Made by a program: the position numbers and the translations under genes
NCBI GenBank assembly: GCA_026984795.1
Contig: JALSRK010000060.1
Span: forward strand, 1-64,000
DNA from: Solibacteraceae bacterium
Lineage (GTDB): Bacteria; Acidobacteriota; Terriglobia; Bryobacterales; Bryobacteraceae
DNA: 64,000 nt
Reading direction: 5' to 3'
The notes under the pieces: model-generated
Told to the model about the DNA's origin: nothing
The model's input: only the letters and a program-made list of their open reading frames with translations
Databases searched by the model: none
Shown here: in pieces, positions 36,267 through 45,341 of the stretch
Layout of the letters: each line of letters starts with the position of its first letter
How positions within the stretch are numbered: position 1 is the first letter of the stretch

Positions 36267-37562
36267 GTGGCTCATGCCCGGTGCGCGAGAATCATTAGCT
36301 TGATCGGTTGGCTCCTACTCGCCGGTCTGTTCCTGCAAGCGGGCTCCGCTGCGGCCCAGCGCTTCGACGTCATCGTGTACGGCGCCACCAGCGGGGGCGT
36401 GACGGCCGCGGTGGCCGCAAAACGCGAAGGCGCCACAGTCGCGCTGATCGAGCCGGGCCGGTTCGTGGGCGGTCTGACCGCGGGCGGCTGGGGCACGGTG
36501 GGATCTGCCGATCAGAAGCTCGCCGCCGGGCTGGCCCGGGAATTTTACGAGCGCGCCGGCCGCCGCTACGGCAAGCCGGTGGTGTGGACCCTCGAACCCC
36601 ACGTGGCGCTGGCGGTATTCCGCGCGATGCTCCGGCAAGCGGATATCCCTGTCTACCGGGAAGAGCCGCTGCGGGAAGATTCCGGCGTCAGGAAACACAG
36701 GCGAAAGATACGGCGCCTGATCACCGAGAACGGCCGTGTTTTCCAAGGGCAGGTCTTCATCGATGCCAGCTACGAGGGAGACCTTCTCGCCCAGGCCGGT
36801 CTGCACTATGAGCGGGGAACCCCGCAGGAACGTGTCGTCGCTGATCTAACTTTTTCGTTGTGTTTGTCTGCCGAGCCGAACAACCAGATCCCGCTTCCCA
36901 AGCCGCCGGAATATGACCGCACGACCTTCCTAGCCGCCTCCGGCGGACCGCAGACACTGGGGGAATGGTTCGTCACCGCCCGGCTGCCGGGCAATAAGAT
37001 GAGCGCCGGCTTCCGCGCCGGCGTACCCGGGCTGCCAGTCGCCAGCAGTTGGGTCTACTGTGAAGCCGGTTACCGCCGCCGGGCGGAGTTCTACCAGATG
37101 CGGATCAATCACGTAGCCGGTCTACTCTACTTCCTGGCCCGCGACGGCGAGGCCCCGCGGGCGGTCCGCGAGGCGCTGGCCGGCTACGGACTCTGCGCCG
37201 ACGAGTTCCTCTACACGAACGGCTGGCCTCACCAGATCTACCTCGCTGAAGGCCGGCGTCTAACGGGTTCCGAAAAGGCGCCGGAGATAGGGAGCCCCGA
37301 GAAGCCTTTCCCGATCCCTTATGGGCCGTTGACTCCCCGCGAGTCCGATCTCGAGAACCTGCTCGTGGTCTTGTCTCCGGCGGTCGGCGGCCGGGCTTGG
37401 GCGGCGCTTCGCCGGGAGACCGTTTCCATGATGATCGGCGAAGCTGTGGGGGTGGCGGCGGCGATAGCGGCCCGCGCCGGGGTTCCGGTACAGCAGGTGG
37501 ACCGGAAGGCCCTGTCGGCTCGGCTGCCGCGGGCCGGCGACGGCTCGAGCATCGTTTACTGA
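36267..37562 (+). CDS. Exported FAD-dependent oxidoreductase
   Basis: A 431-aa protein with an N-terminal signal (I-I-S-L-I-G-W-L-L-L-A-G-L-F-L-Q-A-G-S-A-A-A) and a Rossmann FAD-binding motif in the form Y-G-A-T-S-G-G-V-T-A-A-V-A-A, then G-R-F-V-G-G-L-T-A-G-G-W-G, the FAD_oxidored (PF12831) signature. Near the C-terminus is a second FAD contact region (L-S-P-A-V-G-G-R-A-W...S-M-M-I-G-E-A-V-G). Most family members are longer (500-600 aa), so the middle is shortened here. The start is uncertain: GTG 36267 is the frame start, and a TTG at 36300 just before the hydrophobic stretch is an alternative. These proteins occur in secreted glycan-degrading sets; substrate unknown. Confidence 0.78.
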   Translation: MAHARCARIISLIGWLLLAGLFLQAGSAAAQRFDVIVYGATSGGVTAAVAAKREGATVALIEPGRFVGGLTAGGWGTVGSADQKLAAGLAREFYERAGRRYGKPVVWTLEPHVALAVFRAMLRQADIPVYREEPLREDSGVRKHRRKIRRLITENGRVFQGQVFIDASYEGDLLAQAGLHYERGTPQERVVADLTFSLCLSAEPNNQIPLPKPPEYDRTTFLAASGGPQTLGEWFVTARLPGNKMSAGFRAGVPGLPVASSWVYCEAGYRRRAEFYQMRINHVAGLLYFLARDGEAPRAVREALAGYGLCADEFLYTNGWPHQIYLAEGRRLTGSEKAPEIGSPEKPFPIPYGPLTPRESDLENLLVVLSPAVGGRAWAALRRETVSMMIGEAVGVAAAIAARAGVPVQQVDRKALSARLPRAGDGSSIVY

Positions 37563-37587
37563 CGCATGCCTTCGCTTCCGCCGCCGA

Positions 37588-37593
37588 TATAAT
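37588..37593 (+). promoter_or_regulatory. TATAAT -10 box, 8 nt before a start codon
   Basis: Perfect TATAAT, followed by CGGGGACG and the ATG at 37602. Transcription would start at or within two bases of the ATG, giving a leaderless message for the PhoD-like gene. Confidence 0.5.
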
Positions 37594-37601
37594 CGGGGAC
37601 G

Positions 37602-39002
37602 ATGAAACCTGCGCTCCTGGGCTTCGTCCTGCTCGCCGCCGGCGCTCTTCCCCCGCAGAGCCGCCAGGCCACCGGCGTCAAGGTGGGCGAAGTGAGTCCC
37701 CATTCGGCGATCGTTTGGATGAGGATCACCCGCGACGCCGAGCGCAACGCCGGCGGGATCGACCTGCGCGGGAAAGGCGGCCGGAAGACAGTACCGCCCG
37801 ATGTGCGAATCGAGCAGTTGGAGGGAGCAGCGCCGGGCGCGCCCGGCCGGGTGCGGCTGCGGTATTCCACCCGCGAGGATCTCCGCGATGCCAAGGCGAC
37901 GCCGTGGTTCGACGTGGGGGCCGAACGGGACTACTCCTTCCAGTTCCGGCTCGATCGGCTCCAGCCCGGCACGCGGTACTATTATGCTGCCGATACTGCC
38001 GGTCCCGGTGGCGAACCGCGCCATGCCTCTCTGCGCGGCACGTTCCGCACGGCGCCGGCCGCGGACGATCCCGCCGACGTGATGTTCACTGTCGTCACCG
38101 GCATGATGTACGCGGATCTGGACTCGCCCAAAGGTTTCCTCATTTACGACTCGATGCTGCGGCTGAAGCCGGATTTCCTCGTACTCACCGGGGACACGGT
38201 CTATTACGACAACGAAAGTCCGCGGGTGACCAACGCCGCCGTCGCACGCTACCACTGGGACCGGATGTACAGCCTCCCCCGGCTGATAGACTTCCACCTG
38301 CATGTGCCCGCTTATTGGGAAAAGGACGATCACGACGTCTACCACGACGACTGCTGGCCGGGCATGGTGCGCGAGAAGATGGGCTCGTTCACCTTCGAGC
38401 AAGGGCAGAAGATCTTCCTCGAAGAGGTTCCCATGGGCGAGCGCACTTACCGCCGGGCGCGTTGGGGTAAGCGCCTGGAAGTCTGGTTCGTCGAGGGCCG
38501 GGACTTCCGCTCGCCGAATACCGATCCGGACGGACCGGAGAAAACGATCTGGGGCCGGAGGCAGAAGGAGTGGGTGAAACGGACCCTGCTCGAAAGCGAC
38601 GCCGAGTGGAAAGTTCTGGTGAGTCCCACGCCGATCGTCGGGCCGGACCGTCCCAAGAAGGCGGACAACCACTCAAACAAGGCCTTCGCCCACGAAGGCA
38701 GGGAAATGCGGCGCTGGTTCGCCGAGCACTTGCCGGACAACTTCTTCATCGTTTGCGGCGACCGGCACTGGCAGTATCATTCCGTGGACCCGGAAACCGG
38801 CGTGCACGAGTTTTCGTCCGGCCCCGCAAGCGACATACACGCAGGCGGCACGCCTGGATTCGATCCGCGGTATCATCGTTTCCACCGTGTGAAAGGTGGA
38901 TTCTTATCGGTGTCGGTGACCGAACAGGGTATTCTCTTCCGGCACCACGCCGTCGATGGGAGAACCGTCTATGAGTACCGGAGGAAACCCGGCAGCCGTT
39001 AA
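37602..39002 (+). CDS. PhoD-like phosphatase/phosphodiesterase, exported
   Basis: A 466-aa protein with signal peptide (M-K-P-A-L-L-G-F-V-L-L-A-A-G-A-L-P). The N-terminal part is a fibronectin-like PhoD_N domain (G-V-K-V-G-E-V-S-P-H-S-A-I-V-W-M-R; L-Q-P-G-T-R-Y-Y-Y). The C-terminal metallophosphatase contains L-V-L-T-G-D-T-V-Y-Y-D, W-E-K-D-D-H-D-V-Y-H-D-D, I-V-C-G-D-R-H-W-Q-Y-H, the metal ligands of the PhoD type. The usual first D-x-Q motif is not obvious. It probably cleaves phosphate esters outside the cell. The next gene starts 32 bp before this one ends. Confidence 0.83.
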   Translation: MKPALLGFVLLAAGALPPQSRQATGVKVGEVSPHSAIVWMRITRDAERNAGGIDLRGKGGRKTVPPDVRIEQLEGAAPGAPGRVRLRYSTREDLRDAKATPWFDVGAERDYSFQFRLDRLQPGTRYYYAADTAGPGGEPRHASLRGTFRTAPAADDPADVMFTVVTGMMYADLDSPKGFLIYDSMLRLKPDFLVLTGDTVYYDNESPRVTNAAVARYHWDRMYSLPRLIDFHLHVPAYWEKDDHDVYHDDCWPGMVREKMGSFTFEQGQKIFLEEVPMGERTYRRARWGKRLEVWFVEGRDFRSPNTDPDGPEKTIWGRRQKEWVKRTLLESDAEWKVLVSPTPIVGPDRPKKADNHSNKAFAHEGREMRRWFAEHLPDNFFIVCGDRHWQYHSVDPETGVHEFSSGPASDIHAGGTPGFDPRYHRFHRVKGGFLSVSVTEQGILFRHHAVDGRTVYEYRRKPGSR

Positions 39003-41766
39003 GGCGGCCCTGATTCTGCTCGTGGCGGGGCTTCTCGCCACGGCCCAGGAAACCATTTCGTTCCGGGTCCGTTTCGGAGTCACGGATACGGAACCCCGCG
39101 CCTGGGACGGATCCCTGGAAGTGACCGGCGGCGAGCTGGTGCGCCTGCGGAACTGGCGGCCCAGGCCGAAGCAGGAAGTTGCCGAATCCAGTTGGCGGCT
39201 CGCGACCGAGAAAGGGATCAACTTCCGCAAACGCCCGTGGGAAGCCGAGCCGATGGAGGGTCCGAAGCCGTATCTGCTGGTTCCGGGCGTAATCGTCGAT
39301 GTGCGGGCCACGTCGGGGACGACGGTGCGGTTCCGAACCAAGAACGGTTCGTTCCTCGTCAAACCGTTCTTGTTGAAACCGGGGCTAGTGGAATCGCACT
39401 TGGGAGGCGCCGTTCTGGTGGACCGCACGCCTATGGCCACGCGCTTGTCGGGCCCAGAGACACAGAACGACTTCGCCACCCTGGCCCAGGGCGCCGGAAA
39501 CGAGCTGTGGGCCGGATGGGTGGCCTACAAAGACTGGAGGAACGAGGTTCGCGTGCGCCGCTTCGACGGTGAGCGCTGGCAGCCGGAGGAGAAGATCTCC
39601 GGCGATCACGGCGATATCTTCCTGGTGAAGGCCGCCCGCGACGGCGCCGGGGGCGTATGGTTCGTCTGGTCCTCGCAAGTGGACGGCAACTACGACCTGT
39701 ACGGGCGGCGGTTTTTCCACGGCCGGTGGTCGGGGATCGAACGGCTCACCGAGGCGCCGCAGCCGGACATCTACCACGCCCTGGCCAGCGACGCTCGGGG
39801 CGACCTCTGGCTGGTGTGGCAGGGCTTCCGCAACGGGCGCTCGGAGATCTTCGCCCGGCGTTACGACGGTAAGCAGTGGTCCCCCGCGGAGCGCGTCTCC
39901 ACGTCACCGGCGAACGACTGGGAGCCGGCCGTGGCCGCGGATTCGAAAGGCCGAGTCTACGTCGCCTGGGACACATACGACAAAGGCAACTACGACCTCG
40001 TCGTACGCCGGTGGGAGAAAGGCGAGTGGAGCGACCTGCCGGCACTGGCGGAAACGCCGAAGTTCGAGGCGCACGTGAGCCTTGCGTGCGACGACCAGGA
40101 TCGCCTGTGGGCCGCCTGGAACGAGAGCGGGACGCAGTGGGGCAAAGACACCGGCTTCCTTGTCAAGCGCGAGGGCACCAGGCTGTATCAGGCCCGGTGG
40201 ATGGCCGTCGCGGTGCTGGCCGGAACCGACTGGAAGGAACCGGCCGCCGGCCTCGAGCGCTCGCTTCCGGCTGCCTTGCGGGGATATAACGACCTCCCGG
40301 CGCTGCACTGGGACGGCGTGGGCCGGATGTGGCTGCTGTTCCGCCACCGGCTCCCGCGAATCCAGGACACTCCGAGCGACGCCCCGATGCACCGCGCGGC
40401 CTGGAACCTGTATGCCACCACTTACGACGGCTCGGGCTGGACCGCCCCGATCGCGGTGCCGTTCAGCCAGGGCCGAACCGACATGCGTATTGGTTTGGCG
40501 AACGGTCCCGGCGGCCGCGTGTGGGTCGCCTGGCCGACCGACAACCGGGGCTTCGACCAGTTCATTCCGGACCACTGGGACGTCTACGCCGCCCCGCTGC
40601 CCAAGTTTGCCAAACGCGCCGCGGCGCCGGTCTTCAAGGCCCGCGTGCCGGCGGCAATCCGGACGTTCCCCTTGCACCCGAACGAGGCGGCCGACCTGAG
40701 CCGCATCCGGGGCTACACGATCCGTTCCGGGGGGACGACGTATCGGATCTACCGCGGCGACACCCACCGGCACACCGAATTCTCCTTCGACGGCCACAAT
40801 GACGGGAGTCTGATTGACACGTACCGATACGCCATTGACGCAGCGAGCCTGGACTATCTGATGGTAAGCGAGCACAACAGCGTCACCGGCCCGGACATCG
40901 AGTACGTGAACTGGCTGCTGCAGCAGATGGCCGATGTGCTGCTGGCGCCGGGGCGTTTCGTGCCCTTGTTCGGCTACGAGCGCAGCGTGCGCTACCCGAA
41001 CGGCCACCGCAACGTGATCTTCGCCCGCCGGGGCAACCCCACGCTGCCGATACCGCCGGAAGAACGGAAAGGCGAAGTGGGGGCCAAGGCCCTGTACGAG
41101 TATCTGAAGAAGTACGACGGCATCGCCATCTCCCACACTCCGGCCACGGGAATGGGTACCGACTGGCGCGACAACGACCCGGAGGTCGAACCCCTGGTGG
41201 AGATCTACCAGGGCGACCGCGTTTCCGCCGAATACGAGGGAGCGCCGAAGGCGGCCTGGGGCGGCAAGCCGACCTCGGCCCCCGGCGGATTCCGGCCTCT
41301 CGGCTACGTCTGGAACGCCTGGGCCAAGGGCTACAAGCTCGGCGTACAGGCTTCGTCCGATCACCTCTCGACCCACATCTCTTACGCCTGCACCATCGCC
41401 GAGGACTACTCGCGCGCCGGCCTCCTGGAAGCGATGAAGAAGCGCCACTCCTACGGCGCCACCGACAACATCATTCTGGATTACCGGCTCCGGGACGGTG
41501 ACCGGGAGTACCTGCAGGGCGATATCGTCGAAGCCGGCCGGGGCTTCCGGCTCTGGATCAAGGTGCTGGGCACGGCCCCCATCCGGCAGATCGACATCAT
41601 CAAGAACAACAGTTTCCTGCACACAAGCCAGCCGATGAAAGACGACGTCGAGTTCACTTTCGAGGACCGCGACGTCGAGCCGGGGGAGAGTTACTATTAC
41701 GTCCGCGTCCAGCAGGCGGACAATCAAATGGCGTGGAGCTCACCCATTTGGGTCCAGGTGAAGTAA
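38971..41766 (+). CDS. Exported beta-propeller plus PHP-like (DUF3604) protein
   Basis: A 931-aa protein from ATG 38971 (GGGAG upstream), with a signal peptide (A-A-L-I-L-L-V-A-G-L-L-A-T-A). Residues 150-550 contain repeated propeller blades of the type W-V-A-Y-K-D-W-R-N-E-V, W-F-V-W-S-S-Q-V-D-G-N-Y-D-L-Y and L-W-L-V-W-Q-G-F-R-N-G. The C-terminal third is a PHP/DUF3604 metal domain: Y-R-G-D-T-H-R-H-T-E-F-S-F-D-G (first metal His pair), L-M-V-S-E-H-N-S-V-T-G and S-S-D-H-L-S-T-H. PHP domains hydrolyse phosphoesters or lactones, so together with the upstream PhoD and downstream sulfatase this looks like an extracellular ester-cleaving set. Confidence 0.82.
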   Translation: MSTGGNPAAVKAALILLVAGLLATAQETISFRVRFGVTDTEPRAWDGSLEVTGGELVRLRNWRPRPKQEVAESSWRLATEKGINFRKRPWEAEPMEGPKPYLLVPGVIVDVRATSGTTVRFRTKNGSFLVKPFLLKPGLVESHLGGAVLVDRTPMATRLSGPETQNDFATLAQGAGNELWAGWVAYKDWRNEVRVRRFDGERWQPEEKISGDHGDIFLVKAARDGAGGVWFVWSSQVDGNYDLYGRRFFHGRWSGIERLTEAPQPDIYHALASDARGDLWLVWQGFRNGRSEIFARRYDGKQWSPAERVSTSPANDWEPAVAADSKGRVYVAWDTYDKGNYDLVVRRWEKGEWSDLPALAETPKFEAHVSLACDDQDRLWAAWNESGTQWGKDTGFLVKREGTRLYQARWMAVAVLAGTDWKEPAAGLERSLPAALRGYNDLPALHWDGVGRMWLLFRHRLPRIQDTPSDAPMHRAAWNLYATTYDGSGWTAPIAVPFSQGRTDMRIGLANGPGGRVWVAWPTDNRGFDQFIPDHWDVYAAPLPKFAKRAAAPVFKARVPAAIRTFPLHPNEAADLSRIRGYTIRSGGTTYRIYRGDTHRHTEFSFDGHNDGSLIDTYRYAIDAASLDYLMVSEHNSVTGPDIEYVNWLLQQMADVLLAPGRFVPLFGYERSVRYPNGHRNVIFARRGNPTLPIPPEERKGEVGAKALYEYLKKYDGIAISHTPATGMGTDWRDNDPEVEPLVEIYQGDRVSAEYEGAPKAAWGGKPTSAPGGFRPLGYVWNAWAKGYKLGVQASSDHLSTHISYACTIAEDYSRAGLLEAMKKRHSYGATDNIILDYRLRDGDREYLQGDIVEAGRGFRLWIKVLGTAPIRQIDIIKNNSFLHTSQPMKDDVEFTFEDRDVEPGESYYYVRVQQADNQMAWSSPIWVQVK

Positions 41767-41797
41767 GGGCAAAGATCTGGAGAAAGGAGTCGACGAA

Positions 41798-43156
41798 TTG
41801 AAAGTAACCCGCCGCTCTGTGATGAAGGCCGGCCTCGCCGCCGGTTCCGCGCCCGCGGTCTTGCGGGCCGAGTCGAAGCTGCCGAACTTCCTGTTCCTGA
41901 TCTCCGACGACCAGAGCGTACCGGACATGGGCTGCTACGGCAATCCGGTCCGCACCCCAAACCTCGACCGGCTGGCGGCCGAAGGCATCCGCTTCAACAA
42001 CTGCTTCGTCAGCTCGGCCCAGTGCAGCCCCAACCGCTCCTCGATCTTCACCGGCTGTACGCCGCACACCACCACCACTTCGCGGCTTCACACGCCGATG
42101 CCGCCCTGGGAGCCGACGTTCCTGGAGCCGCTCAAAGAGAAGGGCTATTTCGTGGGCGCGTTCCGCAAGGTTCATCAGGGCAAAGAGTTCGACAAGCGTT
42201 GGGACTTCTACGGCGGCTCGACGGCGCCCTTCGAGAGGTTCTTCGATGCCCTGCCCGCAGGTAGGCCCTTCTGGCTCCAGTTCGGCTCACACGATCCGCA
42301 CCGCCCGTACCGGCCCGGGGCCTGCGATCCACCCCACGATCCCGCTAAAGTCCAAGTGCCGGACTTCCTGCCCGACACGCCGGAGATCCGGCGGGATCTG
42401 GCTATGTATTACGACGAGATCGCCCGCTTCGACCGCGAATGCGGCGAGCTGCTCGACCTGCTCGAGAGGCGCGGGCTGGCCGACAACACTCTGGTCATCA
42501 TGACCGGCGACAACGGCATGCCGTTCCCGCGCGCCAAGGGTACCTGCTACGATCCGGGGCTGCGGGTGCCGCTGATCGCGTGGTGGAAAGGCCGGATCGA
42601 AGCCGGCCGCGTGGTAGACGATCTGATCGCTCACGTCGATCTGCCGGTGACCTGGCTCGACGCCGCCGGTATCGGGAAACCGGACAAGATGCAGGGCCGC
42701 AGCCTGCTGCCGCTCCTCGAAGGCCGCCCATACGAGAAGCGCAAAGCTGTCTTCTCGGAGCGCAACTGGCATGACAACTTCGATCCCATCCGCAGCGTAC
42801 GCACCGAGCGTTACAAGCTGATCTTCAACGCTGCTCCGCATTTCCCGTACCGGCCGGCTTGGGACCTGGAGAATTCGCCGACGTGGGCCTCCCTCAAACG
42901 GGAAGCGCGGCGGGGAAGGCTGAGACGCCGGCATCTCCAGTTGTTCAACCCTACCCGGCCGATGCTCGAGCTATACGACATCCGCCGGGATCCGGGCGAG
43001 TTCAACAATCTGGCCGATGATCCGGCGCACGAGGACGTGTTGAAGGATCTCATGCGGCTCCTGAGCGACTGGATGCACGAGACCTACGACTACCTGCCGC
43101 CGGCTTTCCCCCGACCCGGCGAACCTGCCGGGCGCAACTGGCCGGTAACGCTCTGA
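41798..43156 (+). CDS. Sulfatase (heparan N-sulfatase/iduronate-sulfatase type), Tat-like export
   Basis: A 452-aa type I sulfatase. It starts with TTG 41798, preceded by AAAGGAG. The N-terminus M-K-V-T-R-R-S-V-M-K-A-G-L-A-A-G is a Tat-like signal. The modification motif is C76-S-P-N-R80, where Cys should become formylglycine; it is the C-x-P-x-R type rather than C-x-P-S-R. Metal ligands D37-D38 (I-S-D-D-Q-S) and M-T-G-D-N-G-M-P are present. It should remove sulfate from polysaccharides or glycosaminoglycan-like glycans. The enzyme needs a formylglycine maturase (anSME or FGE), not seen in this window. It follows the DUF3604 gene by 31 bp. Confidence 0.88.
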   Translation: MKVTRRSVMKAGLAAGSAPAVLRAESKLPNFLFLISDDQSVPDMGCYGNPVRTPNLDRLAAEGIRFNNCFVSSAQCSPNRSSIFTGCTPHTTTTSRLHTPMPPWEPTFLEPLKEKGYFVGAFRKVHQGKEFDKRWDFYGGSTAPFERFFDALPAGRPFWLQFGSHDPHRPYRPGACDPPHDPAKVQVPDFLPDTPEIRRDLAMYYDEIARFDRECGELLDLLERRGLADNTLVIMTGDNGMPFPRAKGTCYDPGLRVPLIAWWKGRIEAGRVVDDLIAHVDLPVTWLDAAGIGKPDKMQGRSLLPLLEGRPYEKRKAVFSERNWHDNFDPIRSVRTERYKLIFNAAPHFPYRPAWDLENSPTWASLKREARRGRLRRRHLQLFNPTRPMLELYDIRRDPGEFNNLADDPAHEDVLKDLMRLLSDWMHETYDYLPPAFPRPGEPAGRNWPVTL

Positions 43157-43187
43157 AGCCGGGACGGGCCCCGGAGGAGAACAAGCG

Positions 43188-43973
43188 ATGCTCGAAAAGG
43201 TGAACCTCGATTTGAAGCTTCCCAAGAAGGAGTACAAGCGGCTGCTTCCGGGTTTGCAGCGGCGGCTGTACGACCTCGAGAAAGCGTGCTGGGATCACCG
43301 CATCCCCTCGATCGTGCTCTTCGAGGGCTGGGACGCGGCGGGCAAAGGCTCGGCCATCGGGACGCTGACGGAACGCCTCGATCCCCGGGGCTTCAAGTTG
43401 CACAAGATCCAGGCTCCGCGCACCTACGAGAAGCAGCGGCCGTGGCTCTGGCGCTTCTGGCTCAAGACGCCCGCCTACGGCGAGATGGCGATCTTCGATC
43501 TGAGCTGGTACCAGCGCGTGCTCGTGGAGCGGGTGGAGAAGCTTACGCCGAAGCGCGAGTGGCGCCGCGCCTATCGCGACATCGTCGATTTCGAACGCAT
43601 GCTCGTCGACGACGGGGCCGTGATCGTCAAGTTCTGGCTGCACATCAGCAGGAAGGAACAGCGCAAGCGATTCCGGAGGCTCGAGAAGGATCCGCTGGAG
43701 AGCTGGCGCGTCACCCCGGAGGACTGGAAGCGTCACGAGAAGTACGACCAGTACTTGCTCGCAGCCGAGGAGATGTTCGAGCGGACCGAAACCGAGTGGG
43801 GGCCATGGACGATCGTCGAGGCCACGGACCGCTGGCACGCCCGCAAGAAGATCTTCGTCAGCCTGATCCACGCCCTCGAGGAGCGGCTCGGCGATCTGGC
43901 GCCACCCTACTACACCGAGGAGGAGGCCTTGGCGCGGGAGGCCGTCGAGGACTCGTTGAAAGGAGTGGGCTGA
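43188..43973 (+). CDS. ppk2: PPK2-family polyphosphate kinase domain, first (probably inactive) copy
   Basis: A 261-aa protein with the PPK2 fold: E-G-W-D-A-A-G-K-G-S (Walker A, from residue 46), R-W/R-T-Y-E-K, the Walker B/lid region, and W-T-I-V-E near the end. The canonical lid reads D-R-S-W-Y-N/G-R, but here it is D-L-S-W-Y-Q-R: the conserved Arg is Leu. A good GGAGGAGAAC precedes the ATG. It overlaps the next PPK2 gene by one base (TGATG). The two together have the size of a class II PPK2, which carries two fused domains with an inactive N-terminal one. PPK2 class II phosphorylates AMP with polyphosphate. Confidence 0.87.
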   Translation: MLEKVNLDLKLPKKEYKRLLPGLQRRLYDLEKACWDHRIPSIVLFEGWDAAGKGSAIGTLTERLDPRGFKLHKIQAPRTYEKQRPWLWRFWLKTPAYGEMAIFDLSWYQRVLVERVEKLTPKREWRRAYRDIVDFERMLVDDGAVIVKFWLHISRKEQRKRFRRLEKDPLESWRVTPEDWKRHEKYDQYLLAAEEMFERTETEWGPWTIVEATDRWHARKKIFVSLIHALEERLGDLAPPYYTEEEALAREAVEDSLKGVG

Positions 43974-44731
43974 TGCTGGAAACGGTCGATCTCACCCTCG
44001 CCCTCAGCAAGAAGGAGTACCAGCGCCAGCTCCAGCGGCGGCAGGTCCAGGTGCGCGAGCTCGCCTACCAGGTCTACGTGCAGAAACGCCCGGTGGTGAT
44101 CGTCTACGAGGGCTGGGACGCGGCCGGCAAGGGCGGCAGCATCAAACGCTTGACGGCGCGGATGGACCCCCGCGGCTACGTCGTCTACCCGATCAGCGCT
44201 CCCCAGGGCGACGACAAGGAGCACCACTACCTCTGGCGCTTTTGGCGCCGGCTGCCCGAGCGGGGCCAGATTGCCATCTTCGACCGGAGCTGGTACGGGC
44301 GGGTGCTGGTAGAACGGGTGGAAGGCTTCGCCACTGAAGAAGAATGGAAGCGCGCCTACCGGGAAATCAACTCCTTCGAGCGCCAACTCCACGACTTCGG
44401 CACCATCATCATCAAATTCTGGATCCACATCAGCCGCGAGGAACAGCTCCGGCGCTTCGAGCAGCGGAAATCCATCACCTACAAGAGCTGGAAACTGACC
44501 GACGAGGACTGGCGGAACCGGGACAAGTGGCCGCTCTATGAGCAGGCCGTCGAGGAGATGCTGCTGAAGACCAGTACGGTGACCGCCCCCTGGACCGTGG
44601 TCGAAGGGGAGGACAAGTACTGGGCAAGGGTGAAAGCGCTCGCCACCGTGGTCGAAGTGCTTTCGCGGGAGCTGGATTACAAGCCTCAGGATCCCCTGGA
44701 CAGGAAGCGCCGCAAAAAGAAAAAGAAATGA
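43973..44731 (+). CDS. ppk2: PPK2-family polyphosphate kinase, second (active-type) copy
   Basis: A 252-aa protein with intact PPK2 motifs: Y-E-G-W-D-A-A-G-K-G-G-S (Walker A), I-F-D-R-S-W-Y-G-R-V-L-V-E-R (Walker B and lid with the conserved Arg), F-W-I-H-I-S-R-E-E-Q and P-W-T-V-V-E-G-E-D-K. The C-terminus is a Lys/Arg-rich tail that could bind polyphosphate. It transfers phosphate from polyphosphate to AMP or ADP. Its ATG overlaps the TGA of the first PPK2 gene, so both are made together. Confidence 0.9.
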   Translation: MLETVDLTLALSKKEYQRQLQRRQVQVRELAYQVYVQKRPVVIVYEGWDAAGKGGSIKRLTARMDPRGYVVYPISAPQGDDKEHHYLWRFWRRLPERGQIAIFDRSWYGRVLVERVEGFATEEEWKRAYREINSFERQLHDFGTIIIKFWIHISREEQLRRFEQRKSITYKSWKLTDEDWRNRDKWPLYEQAVEEMLLKTSTVTAPWTVVEGEDKYWARVKALATVVEVLSRELDYKPQDPLDRKRRKKKKK

Positions 44732-44806
44732 GCCGCAGCCTCCCGGGCAGCCGGCAAGCACGCCACCGGGCCGTTGGCGCCTCCAGGTGCGGGCCGGGTG
44801 CCGTCG

Positions 44807-45220
44807 TTAGCTTCGGGACGTGAGCGGCAGTTTCCGGAGGCAGTCTTCGATCATTTCGTAATTCTTCGCCGCCAGTTTCTGGCGCGCCGTTGGCGGCTGC
44901 ATTGCGGCTGGATCGAAGAAATGCTCAGGCTCATACGCCTGCCGGCTCCACTCCACGCCGGGAGCGAACTCCACCTCGACGAGATAACCGACGAAGTCGC
45001 TGGTGCAGCGCGCCACTTTGCCCTGAAAGACGGCGCCCCGGCAGTGGATCTCCACCTCCGACGAGGCCCGGATCGGCGACTCAGATTCGAGGACGGCACC
45101 TCTGGCCCAGATTTCGCCCAAGTTCACGACTTGTTTCCGGCGGCGGCCGAAAGCGTCTACCCAGGCGATCTCCACCAGCTCCGAACACAAACAACGGTTT
45201 GAGTGTTGACGTAGCGGCAT
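44807..45220 (-). CDS. PilZ-like domain protein
   Basis: A 137-aa cytoplasmic protein from ATG 45220. A segment of about 90 residues looks like a PilZ barrel: E-L-V-E-I-A-W-V-D, V-V-N-L-G-E-I-W-A-R-G-A-V-L-E-S (matching the D/N-x-S-x-x-G strand in modified form), I-R-A-S-S-E-V-E-I-H and V-E-F-A-P-G-V-E-W-S. The N-terminal Arg and the D-x-S-x-x-G motif for cyclic-di-GMP are degenerate, so nucleotide binding is doubtful. It is a single gene with its own upstream region. Confidence 0.6.
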   Translation of the reverse strand: MPLRQHSNRCLCSELVEIAWVDAFGRRRKQVVNLGEIWARGAVLESESPIRASSEVEIHCRGAVFQGKVARCTSDFVGYLVEVEFAPGVEWSRQAYEPEHFFDPAAMQPPTARQKLAAKNYEMIEDCLRKLPLTSRS

Positions 45221-45316
45221 CTTCGTGTCTCCGGAACACTGCGTTCGTGGCGCGAGGGGATCCAAACTGTTGCAGGGAGAGGATCGGGTTGCGCCATGTT
45301 CCGTGTATCACACGAG

Positions 45317-45341
45317 TAGAACCAAGGATCTCGAGGTTCTA
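45317..45341. repeat. Inverted repeat TAGAACC-N11-GGTTCTA
   Basis: Seven-base perfect arms (45317-45323 and 45335-45341), about 100 bp before the PilZ-like gene. Could be an operator. Confidence 0.4.

Noticed and set aside
39904-41727. 607-codon minus-strand frame opposite the DUF3604 gene
   Set aside because: No motif or start signal; shadow of codon bias.
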